Below, piece by piece: positions 1-11,779 of a stretch of DNA of 64,000 nt. The translations under genes and the position numbers were made by a program. The notes below the pieces were generated by a model that was not told where the DNA came from, searched no databases, and worked only from the letters and a program-made list of their open reading frames with translations. The stretch's first letter is position 1; each line of letters opens with the position of its first letter. The stretch is from Prorocentrum cordatum (taxonomy: Eukaryota; Sar; Dinophyceae; Prorocentrales; Prorocentraceae), in contig CAUYUJ010015513.1 of assembly GCA_963575745.1 (NCBI GenBank), positions 80,001 through 144,000 on the forward strand. Reading direction: 5' to 3'.

Positions 1-2
1 CA

Positions 3-269
3 TCACTACTCGAGGAGTGGAAGGCGAAGACGGTACCGCTCGCGATGAGCGACAGCAGCAGTGCGGTACACATCGTGAAGAAGCGCGGGCCAGGAACGAT
101 GAAGCACGTGGAGATCCGCTTCCTGGCGCTGCAGACGTGGCGCGAACAGGGCCGATTACATGTCGGCAAGGTCTGCACTCACGAGAATCCGAGCGATATG
201 ATGACCAAGCCGACGACCAGGAAGAAGGTGGAGAAATTTACGGAGATGGTCGGCTTGGTACGCTCGTAG
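3..269 (+). CDS. Ty1/copia polyprotein, C-terminal end of RNase H (partial)
   Basis: An open frame enters from the window edge and ends at a TAG near 269. It reads as the end of a Ty1/copia RNase H domain: a KHVEIRF stretch, a segment on recruiting the strand end, then a NPSDMMTKP motif, the family's usual 'ADxxTKP' signature close to the C terminus. The frame is open from base 3, so the N-terminal part lies outside the window. The stop is followed by a purine-rich run near 352-363 that could be the polypurine tract before a 3' LTR, but I cannot see an LTR pair. It is a mobile-element gene, not a host gene. Confidence 0.8.
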   Translation, partial: SLLEEWKAKTVPLAMSDSSSAVHIVKKRGPGTMKHVEIRFLALQTWREQGRLHVGKVCTHENPSDMMTKPTTRKKVEKFTEMVGLVRS

Positions 270-567
270 GGCGAGAGATAGAGGCTTGAGCCCAAGCGGG
301 TGATAACAGAAGTGAGTGAGGAGATTGCCTGCCTGCGTAGGAGGATCAATTTGTGAGGGGAGACGGGCCTCAGTGGCCCAGCGATCCCCATCCCGTTTTG
401 AGGGCTGCTTTAGATAGCGTTTCCCTCCGAGGTGTGGCTCCAGAGTGGACCTGGCGACCTCGAGGGCGTGTTGAGGGAAACCGTAGATAGAGAGAGGGTT
501 TAATTACGTTTAAACAAGAGTCTGATACGTGACCCTTTCCGCAGCCTCTTTGGCACAACAGTTATCA
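270..567. other. non-coding, possible 3' end of the copia element
   Basis: No gene is supported here. The stretch follows the copia stop codon and precedes segmental copy A. If the copia element is complete at its 3' side, its LTR should lie here; the second LTR would be upstream of the window. Confidence 0.4.
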
Positions 568-1059
568 GGTAGACGTGTCTCTTTTGGGACACTTACCCAT
601 TGGTCCCCAGCTTGTGGGGGTGCTTCAGGCGGAACGTTTGTGTTTTGTTTGATTCGGTTGTGTTTATAATTGTTCAAGGCTGCGTGGCCGTTGTGACGTA
701 GCAAGCGTAGCACGCGGGGACCACAAAGGGGGGCCGCTAGGTGATACATCGCGGACGCGGTCGCGCTCATATTGCGAGGATGTCTCGGCCGACCCATTTT
801 CTTACATACCCGCTCATTGTCCGACGCTCCTAGACAGAAGTCGCAAGGAAACCTACGTGCTACCTGGCGAAGGAAAGTAGCGTGGATGAGGAGGATCAGG
901 AGGAGGAGAAGAAGAATAACATGCTCACCGATGCATGCATGGGGAATTTCCCGTGCCGAAGCATGATTCATGCCGTCGTTTGTGCAGCAGCTCGCTTTTG
1001 AGAGGCTCTACATCCGCGGACATTTGGCTTGTGCAGCCCATGCACTTCTTACTCTCTCC

Positions 1060-3170
1060 CTCTCCCTTTTTTCCGGCGCTCTCCCACTCGTTGTTTGGGT
1101 CTTTCGTTTTCAGTTTGGCTCTCTTTGGTTCCTCCGCCTTTATGATGCCGCGCGGATTTGGCCGGCCAGTTGGGTTTCGAGGCGCGCTGCAGTTAGCAAG
1201 GTTTCGTCCGCCAGGCCTCGTTTGAGGCGGGTTGGTTTGTGTTGCGTTCCAGGCGCATCTGGCGTTGCCCCCGTTCGCGCTGTGCCGTGCAGCCGCGCGG
1301 TGGTGCGTTGCAGCGCGTTCCTTCCCTCATCCTCCTCGCGCCTTTTCTTTCTGCCCTGGCCCCCCCTCCCGTTTCTTGTCGGCAGATGGGCGTGGGACGG
1401 GCCCACCCCTTTCCTTTCCCCCAGCCTCCCCCGCGGCGGCGCCGACATCGCTCCGAGCCCAACTTGGAGGTGTCCGAGCACGGTTTCGACGGCCGTCGGG
1501 GACGGGAGGCCCGACTGTGCACCCCTGCCTTTTTGCGGGGGGATGGGGGGGATCGTCTGTTGCGCCTCCTTTTCTTGGTTCGTCCGTTCCCCGTCCTCCC
1601 TCCTTGCTAGGCAACATCACTTGATGCACGCATTGACCCCTGCTCTGGCGCCCAGGTTGCGAGGAACGCGGAAGCGACAGCGCCGAGACTTTTGATTGCG
1701 TGGTTGGGTTGGCTGGTCGCCTGGATCTCTGCCCCCGTCGCTGTCGAGAAACAAAAATGCCATTGCCAGACGCGCGCCTTCTCCTTCAAACCTCGCGCCC
1801 GCAGTGTGAGGACATCTCAAGTGATGTTGTTGCGTTTGATGGTTGGGCGATTGGTGAGTTTGGTCGGCGCGGCACTCACCCGATTGTTTGGCAGCGGGGG
1901 CCGGCCCCCCGCATGGTCGCACGACGTGGTGTTCATTGGGCCCCAAGTGTTTACCAGTCCTGCGGTGCTCGCGCAGGGTTTGCATGGCGGAGCGCAAGGT
2001 CAACTGCCACTCGGATCGCGCACATCCTGCGGCCTGAGCAGCACAAGCGGCCACGCGGTGCATAGATATCGCCCGCGGCCCGTTCGCTTTGCGCTGCCCG
2101 CGCGTCACGTCCAGCCCTCTGCAGGGGGCGCCCGCGCGCCCCGCGCGGCCCACGCGGCTTCGGCAGTCCGACGCTGCCCCCCCCCCCCCACACACCCCAC
2201 GCGGATCGGCCTGCCCATGTGGATTACGCGGGCTTTGCGTTTCGCGCAGCTCCGGCGGCCCATGCGGCACGCGCAACTCCCGCGCCCCACGCACGGCGCA
2301 GTCCACGCGCACGCGTCGCCCCCCCCTTGTCCCCATGCCTCGCGTTCCTGCGACAAGGGCGTCACCCAGACGCGGGCTAGGACCTGACTTGTGCAGTCCT
2401 TCCCCTTTTCCGACTCTTTTCCTCCTCTTCTTTTTTGGTGTTATCCAGTTTGTTGATTGGGTCTTCTTGTTTCCCATGTGTTCTTTGTTGTTCCTCCGCG
2501 TCTTCGTTGCCGCGCGGATTTGGCTGGTCGTTTGTGGCATTCAGGGGCGCGCTGCAGTTAGCAACGTTTCGTCCGCCAGGCCTCGTCTGCGGCGGGTGGG
2601 CCCGTGCTGCGTTCCAGGTGCATCGGGCGTTCTTCTATTTCGCGATGCGCTGCAGCCGCGCGGTGGCGCGTGGCGGTGCGTTCCTTCCCTTTCCTCTCCC
2701 TCTTGCGAGCCATTCTTTATTGCCCCGCTCCCCAGCCCCGTTTCGGTTTCTGTTTGCGGACGAGTGTTGGACGGCACTCCGTCTTTCCCTCCTCGTCACT
2801 TCAATCCAGGCTGCTCCGGCGGCCGACGGGGGCGGGGAGGGACTACATAGCGCCCCTGCCTTGCGGGAGGGGACATGTTCAGTGGTTCCTCATTTCCCGG
2901 ATTCTTCCCGCCCCCGCACCCCCTTCATCAGCCCCGCCATTATGCCCGCTTTGCCCCCCCCGTCATGGCGCCAGCGATGCGAGGAAGACTCAAGCGACAA
3001 CGCCGGGACGTTCGACTGTTTGGTTGGGATTGTTGTTTGTGTGTTTGGCTGCATGGCGAGTTTGTTGGTTGATCGGGTTTCGCTCGTCCTCCTGGTTTGT
3101 TCCCCGCACCGCCTCCTTCAGCCCCAGCCGTTGCCGTCGTAATCGCGACCCCTCCGCTCAGCGTAGCCAT
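1060..3170 (+). repeat. internal tandem duplication of a ~1.36 kb block
   Basis: Blocks near 1075-1830 and 2430-3160 are diverged direct copies. Both hold the same order of landmarks: GCCGCGCGGATTTGG, GCGCTGCAGTTAGCAA, TTTCGTCCGCCAGGC, then CAGCCGCGCGGTGG, and later a GCGAGGAA...AAGCGACA segment. Many open frames cross this stretch in all phases, but none resembles a protein I know and codon patterns are not consistent, so I treat it as non-coding repeat. The same pair exists in copy B (about 46190-46960 and 47530-48270), so the tandem event predates the segmental duplication. Confidence 0.8.
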
Positions 3171-3669
3171 TTTCAACATTGCAGGATGCACGCCTCTTCC
3201 CTGGCAGCGTGACTCGCGTGACGCAGTATTTGCTTGACGCATCCGCATCCCGCCCCCTCGCCCCTCGACTTCCTCACGCGGATTTCATATGCGCGGCAGG
3301 TTCACGGACACCCTGACACGATGACAATCAGACCAAATCGCAAGCCAACCTGCTGACATTTAGGCCCGCTCACACCCAACGACCAGATTCGCAAAGAGCC
3401 AGGATCACTCAGGCTCACTCGCACCCACACTCAACCACATTCAAACCAATCGTACTTTGACGCGCTCACGCGCGATTCGACGCCCATCGAGATGCAGCAG
3501 GCGTAGCAGTAGGGTACCCCAAGGAGGAGCCGCCTCGGACTCGTCATGGTGGAGCACGCCCTGATGTTTTGACAGACGCGCGAGTGCGTGGCACCTGGGC
3601 GCGCCGAGGAGCAGCCGCCAGGGGGTCGGGCACGCGCCCGTTTGCGATGTCGTTGTGAGCGTTCCAGGC

Positions 3670-4010
3670 TGTTCCCCAATCAGAGCTTGCCTTTGTAGGG
3701 GTCTTGTAATAGCGGATTCCTATGGTCAGGTTAGGTTTGCTGCCGATGTTCGCTGCACGCCCGGGAGCCCGGGTGCCGGGGGGTGCCCAGGGGTGAGGTT
3801 GGCCGCCGATTTTCGCTGCACGCCCCGGTGCCCCGGGGGGGCCCGGGGGGGGCCGGGTGCCTGAGTGCCCGGGTGCCCGGGCGTGCCCGGGGGTGCCCTA
3901 TAGCCCTACAAGTCTATAGCCCTATAGCCCTATAGCTCAATAGCCCTATAGCCCTGTAGCCCCCTAGCCCTATAGCCCTGATCTTTTTGTTCTCCGGTAT
4001 CATGTGTTTG
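3670..4010 (+). repeat. copy-A-specific insert with CCCGGGTGC and TATAGCCC short tandem repeats
   Basis: Between flanks shared with copy B (GTTCCAGGCTGTT on the left, GCAGAGTATACAAGTC on the right) copy A carries a run of CCCGGGTGCCCGGG-like repeats (about 3765-3895), then an 8-9 bp tandem array of TATAGCCC (about 3896-3980). Copy B has an unrelated 160 bp at the same place. No gene is seen. Confidence 0.7.
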
Positions 4011-4499
4011 TTTGGCAGAGTATACAAGTCGATTTTGAAAGGCGCACGACCACCGCGGTAGAGCAAAGGTGCAGCTTGGGCACCCCAAGGAAGAGCCGCC
4101 AGGGAGCAGCACGTGCCCGTTGGCGCCAAGATTGTGGCGGTCTGCCCGTTGTCCGGGACAAGCTCTTCTGTCTTGAGAGCAGTTTGGTCGCCTCGACAAC
4201 GCAGGCGTGGCATTTGGTCGCCCCAAGAAAAGGCCGTGTTCGTTCGCGCCCACATTGTGGTGGATGTCTCTGTCGGTCTCCAAGTTTCTTGGATCAGATT
4301 TGTTTTGAAAGCCACATGACCGCCACGATATAGCAGGCGTGGCACTTGATCACCCGGAGGACAAGCCGTTAGGATGTATGATATTAGTTGGGGCACATGA
4401 TCACCGCGATACAGCAGGCGTGGCAATCAGACGTCTCAGCGACGAATTGCCAATGAAGGGGGCACTTGCCCGCTCGCGCCCAGCAGCAGGCTGCTTCCC

Positions 4500-5235
4500 T
4501 TTATTAATCGCTTCGCTCATTCCGCCGGCCCATATTGTCGCACCGTTGTGGGCTAGCCGAGTTTTGGGGCCTCCTGGGGGCCGTTTTGGGGCCTCTTGGG
4601 GCCTCTTTTGGGCCTCTTGGGCGCCTCTTGGGGCGTCTTGGGGGCCTCTTGGGGGCCTCTTGGGGCCTTTTTGGGGCCTCCTGGGCGCCTTCTGGGGCGG
4701 AGCTCGGGAGCCCCTCTTGGGCCCGTCTTGGGGCCTCTTGGTCCGTCTTGGGCGGCATGGGCCGTTCCGGGGCCGTCTTGGGAGCCTCGTGGGCCGTCTT
4801 GGAGCGGTCTTGGGGGCCTCTTGGGCCGTCTTGGAGCGTCCGGAAGCCGAAAAAGCCAGAACGCAAAAAACATCGAAAAAACAATGAAAATCAACGATTT
4901 TGGCCTCTTGGGGCCCTCTTCGGAGGCCTCTTGGAAGGCCCTTGGGGCGTCTTGGAGGCCTCTTGGGCTGTCTTGGGGCCCTGTTGGGCGTCTTCGGGCG
5001 ATCTTTGGCCGTCTCGGGGCCCTCTTGGACCGTCTTAGGCTTCTTGGGGACCTCTTGGCCCGCCCTGGGGCCCTGTAACAGAACTCCGGCATCTCTGGCC
5101 CGACCTTGCCGGGACCTTGCCGGGGTACTTTTCGTCCGGGGACCCCCAGGGGCCGCCCCGCGCGCGCGAACTAGAAATACTGTTAACCAGGTACCGGAGA
5201 TCTTAGCACGCCTTGGCCCGTTGGGCCTGCGAATT
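4500..5235 (+). repeat. CTTGG minisatellite, copy 1 (insertion in copy A)
   Basis: Dozens of imperfect units of the type CTTGGGGCCT / CTTGGGCCGT follow each other. An A-rich module of about 80 bp sits inside (about 4845-4905; GGAAGCCGAAAAAGC, then AACGATTTTGG). The block is absent at the matching place in copy B, where flanking TTACATTCAG sequence is continuous. Long frames across it code only for Pro/Arg/Lys- or Gly/Leu/Trp-rich repeats and are not genes. Confidence 0.85.
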
Positions 5236-6262
5236 TACATTCAGCTCAATTCAGACTCAGCTTAGGCATATTCAGGCTCATGCGCACAAAACATTCACAC
5301 ACACACACACACACTGTGCATTCATGTTCATGTCTACACATATTCATACTACCCGCATTCAAACCACACCACTCAGTCCCATTGATACCCAAATTCATGT
5401 TTACTCAGACTGACTACCCATGCTCGGACACAGCCGCGCTCAGACTCACCCACATTCAGTCTCACTGGTACTGTGGCTGACCACGATCATCCCACAAACG
5501 TTCACATGTATTCAACACGCAGCGGTGGGGCACTCTTTTGGGGGAGCCGCCATGGGTTGTTACGTCTGCCCGTCTCAAGCTTGATTGCGGGCACGTCTCA
5601 AGAGAAACACTGGTTTCGGCACCCATGGCGTGTTTTCTTTCGGGATCCCTGTGATCATCGCGGTGTAGCAGACGTGTCCCCGGGGAGCCGCTAGGGAGCG
5701 TTCAGTCGCCGCAGGTTGCTACGCTCCCACTCAGGCACTCACAGTGGGACGTGCCCAGGAAAAATATGCGCACATAGGGATTCAGTTAGTTGGTTGGTTG
5801 GTTGGCCTGGCCGGCGATGCACTGCCTGGGTTGCTCGGTTGGTCGGCACGGGGCCGAGTTGCAACAGGGGTTCGTTTCCAGCAAGGCCTTGCGGCCCCCG
5901 CATCCCATGCGGCCCATGCTGGTGGTACGGGCCATCTGGATCATGCGGCCTTTGCGGCTCGCCGTCCACGCGCAGGTGTCGCCCGTGTCGTCACACCCCG
6001 TGCGCTCAGCAGCAGCCGCAGCGACAAGGGTGCCACCAGCACGCGAACAGCGACCCTTTGTTTTTTGTTCCACGGGGATTGCTTCGGTTTCGGTCCAGGC
6101 GGCGCCACGCGATGCACTCGCACAAAACGATGGGTTTTGTTCAGTTGTCCAGTAAATTGTGCGGAAGTCCAGCCGGAGTAGTATGACAATTGAACGCGTG
6201 AGGGGTTCGATGCGTCGGAGCGCCCCAGTACAGCTTCGCATCCAGCGAATCCAAAGAAAAAG

Positions 6263-6745
6263 GTGCCAACGGCTGGCCCACCGCCGAACCCGACGACCAA
6301 CCCGACGGCCAGCCCGACGGTAGCACCAACGGCAAATGTGGCTTGCGTTTACAAGTTCACACCAACGAAGCTACGAGCTGATCAGATGGTCCAGCTGGCG
6401 GAGATCGAATTTATGAGCAACGGGGCCGATGTTACAATCAGTTCCGCCACGAACCCTGGAGGTGACTACAATGGTGGACAAAGCCCCGAAATGGCCATAG
6501 ATGGCGACGTCACTACCAAATGGCTCGACAAAAATGTGTTACCTCTCGAGCTTACTATCGTGGATTGCAGCCCGGAACCAGATAGCTTCAGGTTCATAAC
6601 CGCCAACGATGCTCGAAACAGGGACCCTGTGCAATGGACAATGCAGAAGTATATTGGCAGTTCGTGGGTGGATGTACACGTTCAAGATGTGGATTACCCA
6701 ACGCCCAAGGATCGTTACACGGCGACCGAATGGTTTCCACTCCAG
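6263..6745 (+). CDS. discoidin (F5/8 type C)-like domain exon with Pro-Thr linker, copy A
   Basis: An internal exon. It begins after an AAAAAG acceptor at 6262 and opens with a Pro-Thr-Asn-rich linker of about 28 residues. A galactose-binding-fold discoidin-like domain follows, with the family landmarks QLAEIEF, an AIDGD...TKWLD segment and RDPVQWTMQ. Domains of this kind bind glycans or lipids at the cell surface. A stop codon lies 12 bases beyond a CAG|GC donor at 6745/6746, so the exon could be terminal (stop at 6757) or spliced in phase 0. The latter would join it in frame to the Pro-Thr exon at 16200, the order also seen in copy B. No signal peptide is visible, so upstream exons are missing. 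Confidence 0.72.
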
Positions 6746-6799
6746 GCGCCTTCATAACACTCGTTCGTTGACGTAAACGTCCATAATGTGCAGTGTTAT

Positions 6800-7230
6800 G
6801 TTGTGTTGCGGCGGGTGGTCAGGTTGAGGATGAGAGTTCTGACGATGAGAGGGAGCACGAAGTTGCGGACCAGGACGAGGGAAGGAGGAGAAGAAGATGA
6901 GCAGCAGGATGATTCTGATTCGGATAAATGTGAAGGAGGATGCTTATGTGGACGAGCACGACGAGGAAGATGTTGGCGGAGATGCAGAGGAGGAATGAGG
7001 AATCAGATGATGGAGGAATCAGATGATGAAGAGGGATGATGGTACCGAGGAGGAGGATGAGAGGGAGATGAGGATGGGCGAGGAAGATGGTGGGGATAAC
7101 CAAAAGGATGAGGGACAGGAAGAGGGGGGGCAGGATGAATTTCAGAAGGGCCAGAGGAGAAGGATGAGGTTCAGGACGGGGAGGAGGAGAGGTGAGGGGA
7201 GCGGAGGGCGATAAAGAGACATGATTATGG
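6800..7230 (+). repeat. GA-rich minisatellite, copy A
   Basis: Purine-rich sequence of degenerate GAGGATGA units. The matching stretch in copy B (about 50820-51200) is similar but has small indels that break frames, which argues against coding. Confidence 0.7.
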
Positions 7231-7270
7231 TACGGTGATACGAACGATGACGAAGAGAAGGGACGAGAAG

Positions 7271-7365
7271 CAGGAAGGGTCGGCCACGCGCAGAGGGGGG
7301 CGCGGGCCTTGTCTATAGATGTAGGGCTGGCGCCTTCGAACACCATCTTCCCCCCGCCAACGGGG
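7271..7365 (+). mobile_element. decayed IE-3 inverted-repeat element, copy A
   Basis: Matches the complete element at 51258-51377 in copy B (GCCACGCGCAG start, CTATAGATGTAGG middle) but has lost the 3' half with its CTTCTAAGAAG inverted repeats. Confidence 0.65.
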
Positions 7366-8283
7366 GGAAGATGGTGAAAATGAGAATGCGGACAGGGAGG
7401 ACGTAGATCGCTGTAACCGTTCCTACTCTACACTTGCCCTATCCCGCCCCATTTTTGTTCGTATTCGCAGCGGCCTTGCCCGACATGTGCAATGTCATTA
7501 CTACTTCTTGCCATCTGAACGCTTCCCTACGCGCGCTCGCTCCCCAGGCTTCAGTATCCCTTCTCCTGTCGCTAATCCCCTGCCTCAGCATGATAACTCA
7601 TGACAATGCTGAGATGGCTTGGCAGTGTTACGTGAATCAATCCTGATGTCTCTGGTGCGTGTCACTAACATTCTCCATGTGTTACAGCAGCCACGCGTCA
7701 AATTCTGCGCCACTCCTACCCAGGTCCTAGTCCCAAGTCGCAGTACTCCTCTGACGTTCCCGGCTACGTACTGGCACTCCCCACTCGCACTCCTCGCGTT
7801 GCGACTCCCATTGATTCCAGAGCAAAAGCGCCCCGCCCCAGGGAGGTAGGGGGAGGGGTGGATATTTCTCATGATCGACACTCTCAGCCCCCATGACTGT
7901 CGATGCGAAAAGCCGTGGACCAGTCCAAGCCCAGACCAAGCATCCGAGCGAAAGCACATGCAACATCGAGCGGACCGCCCTCGAGGATCGCCTGGGACCG
8001 GGGGGCGCTGAGACGGGGTGGGTCCCCGAGTTCCGGCTGGCTTTGGAAAGCCATGGGGAGCAACCGGGTAGGCATGAAGTAGTTTTCGGGCGTACCCCCA
8101 CCAGAATCTACGAATCCTCATCCAGTCGAGTTGCAGCGCGACTCCGCCGCCGCGCTTGGGCGGGCGGCGCTTGGGCGGGCGCCTCAGCAGGGGGGGGGAA
8201 GAGGCGGGAGAAAGGGCGGGGGGGGATCAAAGAGGGTTGGCCGCGGAAAGCAAGACGGGAAGCTCTGGTTTCTCCTTTCACAA

Positions 8284-10370
8284 CGGGGGGTCGCGGCGAC
8301 GGCGAGGTCGCAGACAGAGGGAGTGAAGGGGCTCTCCGGTGAGGACCTGCCCAAGGACTCCCCGTTGGTCGCGCAGCTCGCGCAGTGGGCGGCGACGACA
8401 GTCAACATGGGTCGCCGCGGCGTGGATTGCAAGACGTCCTGAGACGCCATGGGAAGCCCTGCAGACGAGCTCTGGCCGAGTTCGGCGAAACGGTGATGTT
8501 CTTGCCTGCATGCGAGAGGGCAAGCAGGCTGGGCGCGCGGGCGCGTTTGCAGGGATCGCCGAGGGTACCGGCGACACGCCCATCGCGGCCCGGACTGGCG
8601 AGATGCGCAGAGCGCGGACTCTCCGACGCTTGCCCGAAGGAGATCGAGTTGATCGAGACCTCCTGCGATGGGCCAAGGGTCTGCCGTGGAACCCGCGCGG
8701 GGCGCGGGCGGATGCCGGGCCCGCGCCTGGGGCGCGACTCGTTGCGGAGCCAACAATTCCATTTGAAGAGCGACCCGCAGCACCGGCGGCCCTCGACGCG
8801 GCCCCGCGACACATTTGCATCAAGCAGGGCGACGCGGAGATGCGCGGCCGCGCCGAGGGCAGCGCGGGCCGCGACGCCGCGCACTTGGAGCTCCGAGCGC
8901 GGGCCAACACCGAAGCCCGCAGTGCTCGGATCGAGGCGAGGACGCAGGCCGACGCCGAGGCGACAGCGCACGAGCCGTGCGCTGCCGCCTCGGCGTCGGC
9001 GGTGCCGCTGCTGCGCACGGAGATCCCTCGAGCTGCGCACGGAGCCGTGCACGGAGGGCAAGACGTCGGCGTTGCCGCTGCTGCGCCCGCGGCTGCGGCG
9101 CGCAGGCGCCGAGGCCGGAGGCCGGCTGCCCCTGGGCCGCCGGCTGCGGCCGACCCACCGCCGCCGTTCACCGCGGCGGCGGGCCCGCGTCGGGCCCCCG
9201 AGGGCAGCTCGCCGGAGGTGGGGCGCGCAGGCGCCGAACGCAGTGGCGCGTGCCTGCGCGTGGAGGCGCTCATCCAGGAGGCGGGCTGCCAGCCTGCCAG
9301 CTCGGCGCGGTGGACTTCGCGGCTGGTCCACCGACCGGGCTGCCTCGCCCAGGAGGCGAGGGCATGCGGGCCCACGCCAGGAGGCTTTCTCGACGGTCGG
9401 CGCGGCCGGGACCTGTCGGACCTAAACGCGCCGGAGAATCGACGAGACCGAGCCCGCGCCGGCGATAGGCTCGCCGCCACGTGGGCTGCTCTCGAGCCTG
9501 ATGAAGTTCAACGAGACGATCGCCGCCCGCGTGGAGTTCGGCAAGGAGGGGGCGATCCGCCGCGCCAGGTCTCTGCATCGAGCTCCACATGAGGCAGTTC
9601 GCGAAGGGATGGCTGCTCTTGCACGAACGCCACTGGACGGCCGAGCCCTGGAACGACGACGACATGATCGAGAGCTGCTCGGCGCAGAGGGCGCGGAGCG
9701 TAGGCGCGGTGGCCAGTGGAATTTCGGCAAGAAGGTCCGAGGGGTGAACGGTGAGATGACGCCCGCGATAAGGCCGACCAGCTTGCGCCGCAACTCGCTG
9801 GACATTTTGGACGAGGTCGCGATGGGCTGCCCCAACCAGCACACGCCGCAGGCGCGCGCCCACGCCGACGCCCTGGACGGGAGGACGTCGCACGCCGAGC
9901 GATACCCACTGAGCTTGATCCATGCCATCCTCCGGGGATGTCGTCGCGCGCCTCGACGGGGCCTTGGCGTCGGCGGCCTCGCGCCCTGGGCCCGACGCCG
10001 TCGGCTACCCAATACTGGACGTCGCCGAAGGTCGGGGGGCGGAGCCGCCGCAGTCCGAGTTCTTCGACGACGCGTCGGGCCTCTCGCCGGACCCAGTCCT
10101 GGCGAGGCTCGGGGGAGGGAGGTGAAATACGTTGCGCGCGACCTGGGCACGCGAGCTCGTCGATCGAGACTTCGCCGCGAACCGCGCGGGCGGCGAGCAG
10201 CCCGCCCCGACCCGCTGGGTCGACGCGAACAAGGGGTCGGGCGAGTCCAAGGGGCACCAGTCGCGGCCGGTCGCGATGGAGACCAAGCGGCGGAGCACCA
10301 TCGACGCCCAAGACAAGGACGCGGTCTTCAGTGCGACGCCGCCTCCACAGGGTCTACGTTAATTGGTTTG
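8284..10370 (+). pseudogene. Ty1/copia polyprotein relic: integrase C-terminal region to start of reverse transcriptase
   Basis: Read across frames, the plus strand gives a colinear series of segments typical of dinoflagellate copia polyproteins. They are HGKPCRRALAEFGETVMF (about 8445-8500), GIAEGTGDTPIAARTGEM and ARTLRRLPEGDRVDRDLL (about 8555-8670), an ARANTEARSARIEAR stretch (about 8900), LHMRQFAKGWLLLHERHW (about 9580), SLDILDEVAMGCPNQHT (about 9800), and finally PTRWVDANKG...SR (about 10210-10260), which opens the reverse transcriptase. At least four frame changes separate them, and it stops before the catalytic core, so it is dead. The long minus-strand frame at 8278-9480 is a GC-rich shadow. 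Confidence 0.75.
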
Positions 10371-11775
10371 CCACCCGCGAATAAAGCGACAACAACGCTC
10401 GCAGATAGACCAGGGCTCGCACGGACGGGGTGGCGGTAGCCCAAGCGATTAACAGGAAGCGGCCGCGCCACCTTCTTTCCGGTGGGCAGCTGGTCCTGGT
10501 CGTCTCGGAGTCAGGCGGCCGACTGGCCGACGAGCTGGTCGCCTTCGTCCGCTCTCACGGCCGTGACTTGCCAGACACCGAGCGGGGGGCGCCGATTAGC
10601 ACCGCCCACCAAAATGATTCGAAAACGTGGAACAGAACGAGTTTGGCTTTCTCGCCGAGACCATCTCGGACCTGGTAACTCGCGCCCCCCCCCATCCAGG
10701 CCCGGGGGCGAGGGAGGGGTCAAGCTAATCATCCCCGCCCGAAGGACAGTCGCCCCACTCACCGCCATCCGCAGTCCCACCACAAAAGTAGCACCCGAGT
10801 CTCAGTATAGACAGAGGCCGCTGTCGGCTGGCATCGGGAACCGATGCAAACGCAGCCAGGCGCGCGACGCACACGAGGTGCACCGCGCGTGCCACGACAC
10901 TCTCATCATCCTGGACAAATAACAATACAACACGATCGCGAAGCGCTCGCGCATGGTCGAAGATGATGCCGAAACGCGCGTTTCGATTTTTTGTTGACAG
11001 GGATGGTGGGCATGCACACGAGTTGCAATAAGATGCCCCCCCCCCCGTCATCCCTGTCAGACAACAGTGTAAAGTGATAGCAGGGCACCCGAACATTATC
11101 TTCATTGTGCCGCAAAGTGCGCGTGTATGTGATGTATTGTTTTTGAAACAGGGATGGCTGGGGGGGGGGGCATTGTTCCTGGTCTGTCGCCAGTTTGGTG
11201 TGATGGGGGTGTTTCCTGATATGGAGCAAGGATTATTTCCTCCCCGAAGGCGGAGACGGTGGGGGACAAGAGAGAGAGAGAGAGAGAAAAAAAAAAAAAA
11301 AAAAAAAAAAACGTGGACCGCCTTCGTCTTGAGGGCTGGCGGGGGTGATCAGATGCCAGGGCAGCTGCACTTTCCTGGATTCCGCCCCCCCTTTTTTCCG
11401 GCACCGAAAATATGGAGCCCTCCCAGGGCCTCCGGGCCGAGCCCCAGCTTCCTGGAGGCACGACGAGGCACGAATAAGCGACTAGAGGGGCCCAGAGGGC
11501 ACAAGACGGCCGAAATCGTTTCCCAGACAAGCCCACAGGGCTCAAACAGGATTTTTCAGAGGCGCGAGGCGAAGCTGCGTGGGCGCGCGAAAAGGATGAC
11601 CCCGCCGTCGCTAGGGCGATTCGGGTGCAGGGGACCGCCCTTTCCGCCCCTGGTGACCGCGGTGGCCCTGGGGGTGCCCCGCCATGGTGTCCTGTGGTGT
11701 CCCGGTGGTGTCCCGTCGGTGCCCCGTCGGTGTTCCATCGGCGGCGGGCGGGTGGTGGCCACGGGTGTCCGGCCT
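10371..11775. other. no gene seen; short inverted repeat and poly(A)/poly(C) tracts
   Basis: A foldback lies at about 10993-11067 (TGTTGACAGGGATG paired with CATCCCTGTCAGACAACA across runs of C and G). A related ACAGGGATGG lies near 11151. A GAGAGA run goes into about 26 A at 11285-11311. Nothing supports a gene. Confidence 0.5.
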
Positions 11776-11779
11776 TGGA

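Larger units (their letters stand above)
568..8278 (+). repeat. segmental duplication, copy A
   Basis: This stretch is colinear with 45695-52282 over its whole length, in the same orientation, and includes a conserved coding exon. Copy A is about 1.1 kb longer. It carries a CTTGG minisatellite at about 4500-5235 that B lacks, about 195 bp at about 5565-5765 that B lacks, and a different insert at about 3670-4010. Homology starts at a shared GTAGACGTGTCTC and ends after a shared TCTGGTTTCTCCTT; beyond that A runs into a copia relic and B into other sequence. Confidence 0.9.

Noticed and set aside
970-3142. Several open frames of 200-300 codons in segmental copy A (and their partners in B)
   Set aside because: Frames are not conserved between copies A and B or between the two tandem blocks, and none resembles a known protein.
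3162-3173. CGTAGCCATTTT, 12 bases matching part of the dinoflagellate spliced leader
   Set aside because: The match stops before the leader's conserved 3' GGCTCAAG, the part a retroposed mRNA would keep, and the sister site in copy B (about 48265) differs. Probably chance.
4504-5092. Pro/Arg/Lys- or Gly/Leu/Trp-rich proteins in CTTGG blocks
   Set aside because: Repeat translation in every phase, and the block is missing from copy B.
8278-9480. 400-codon minus-strand frame
   Set aside because: Antisense to a clear copia relic on the plus strand; very GC-rich sequence makes stop codons rare by chance.
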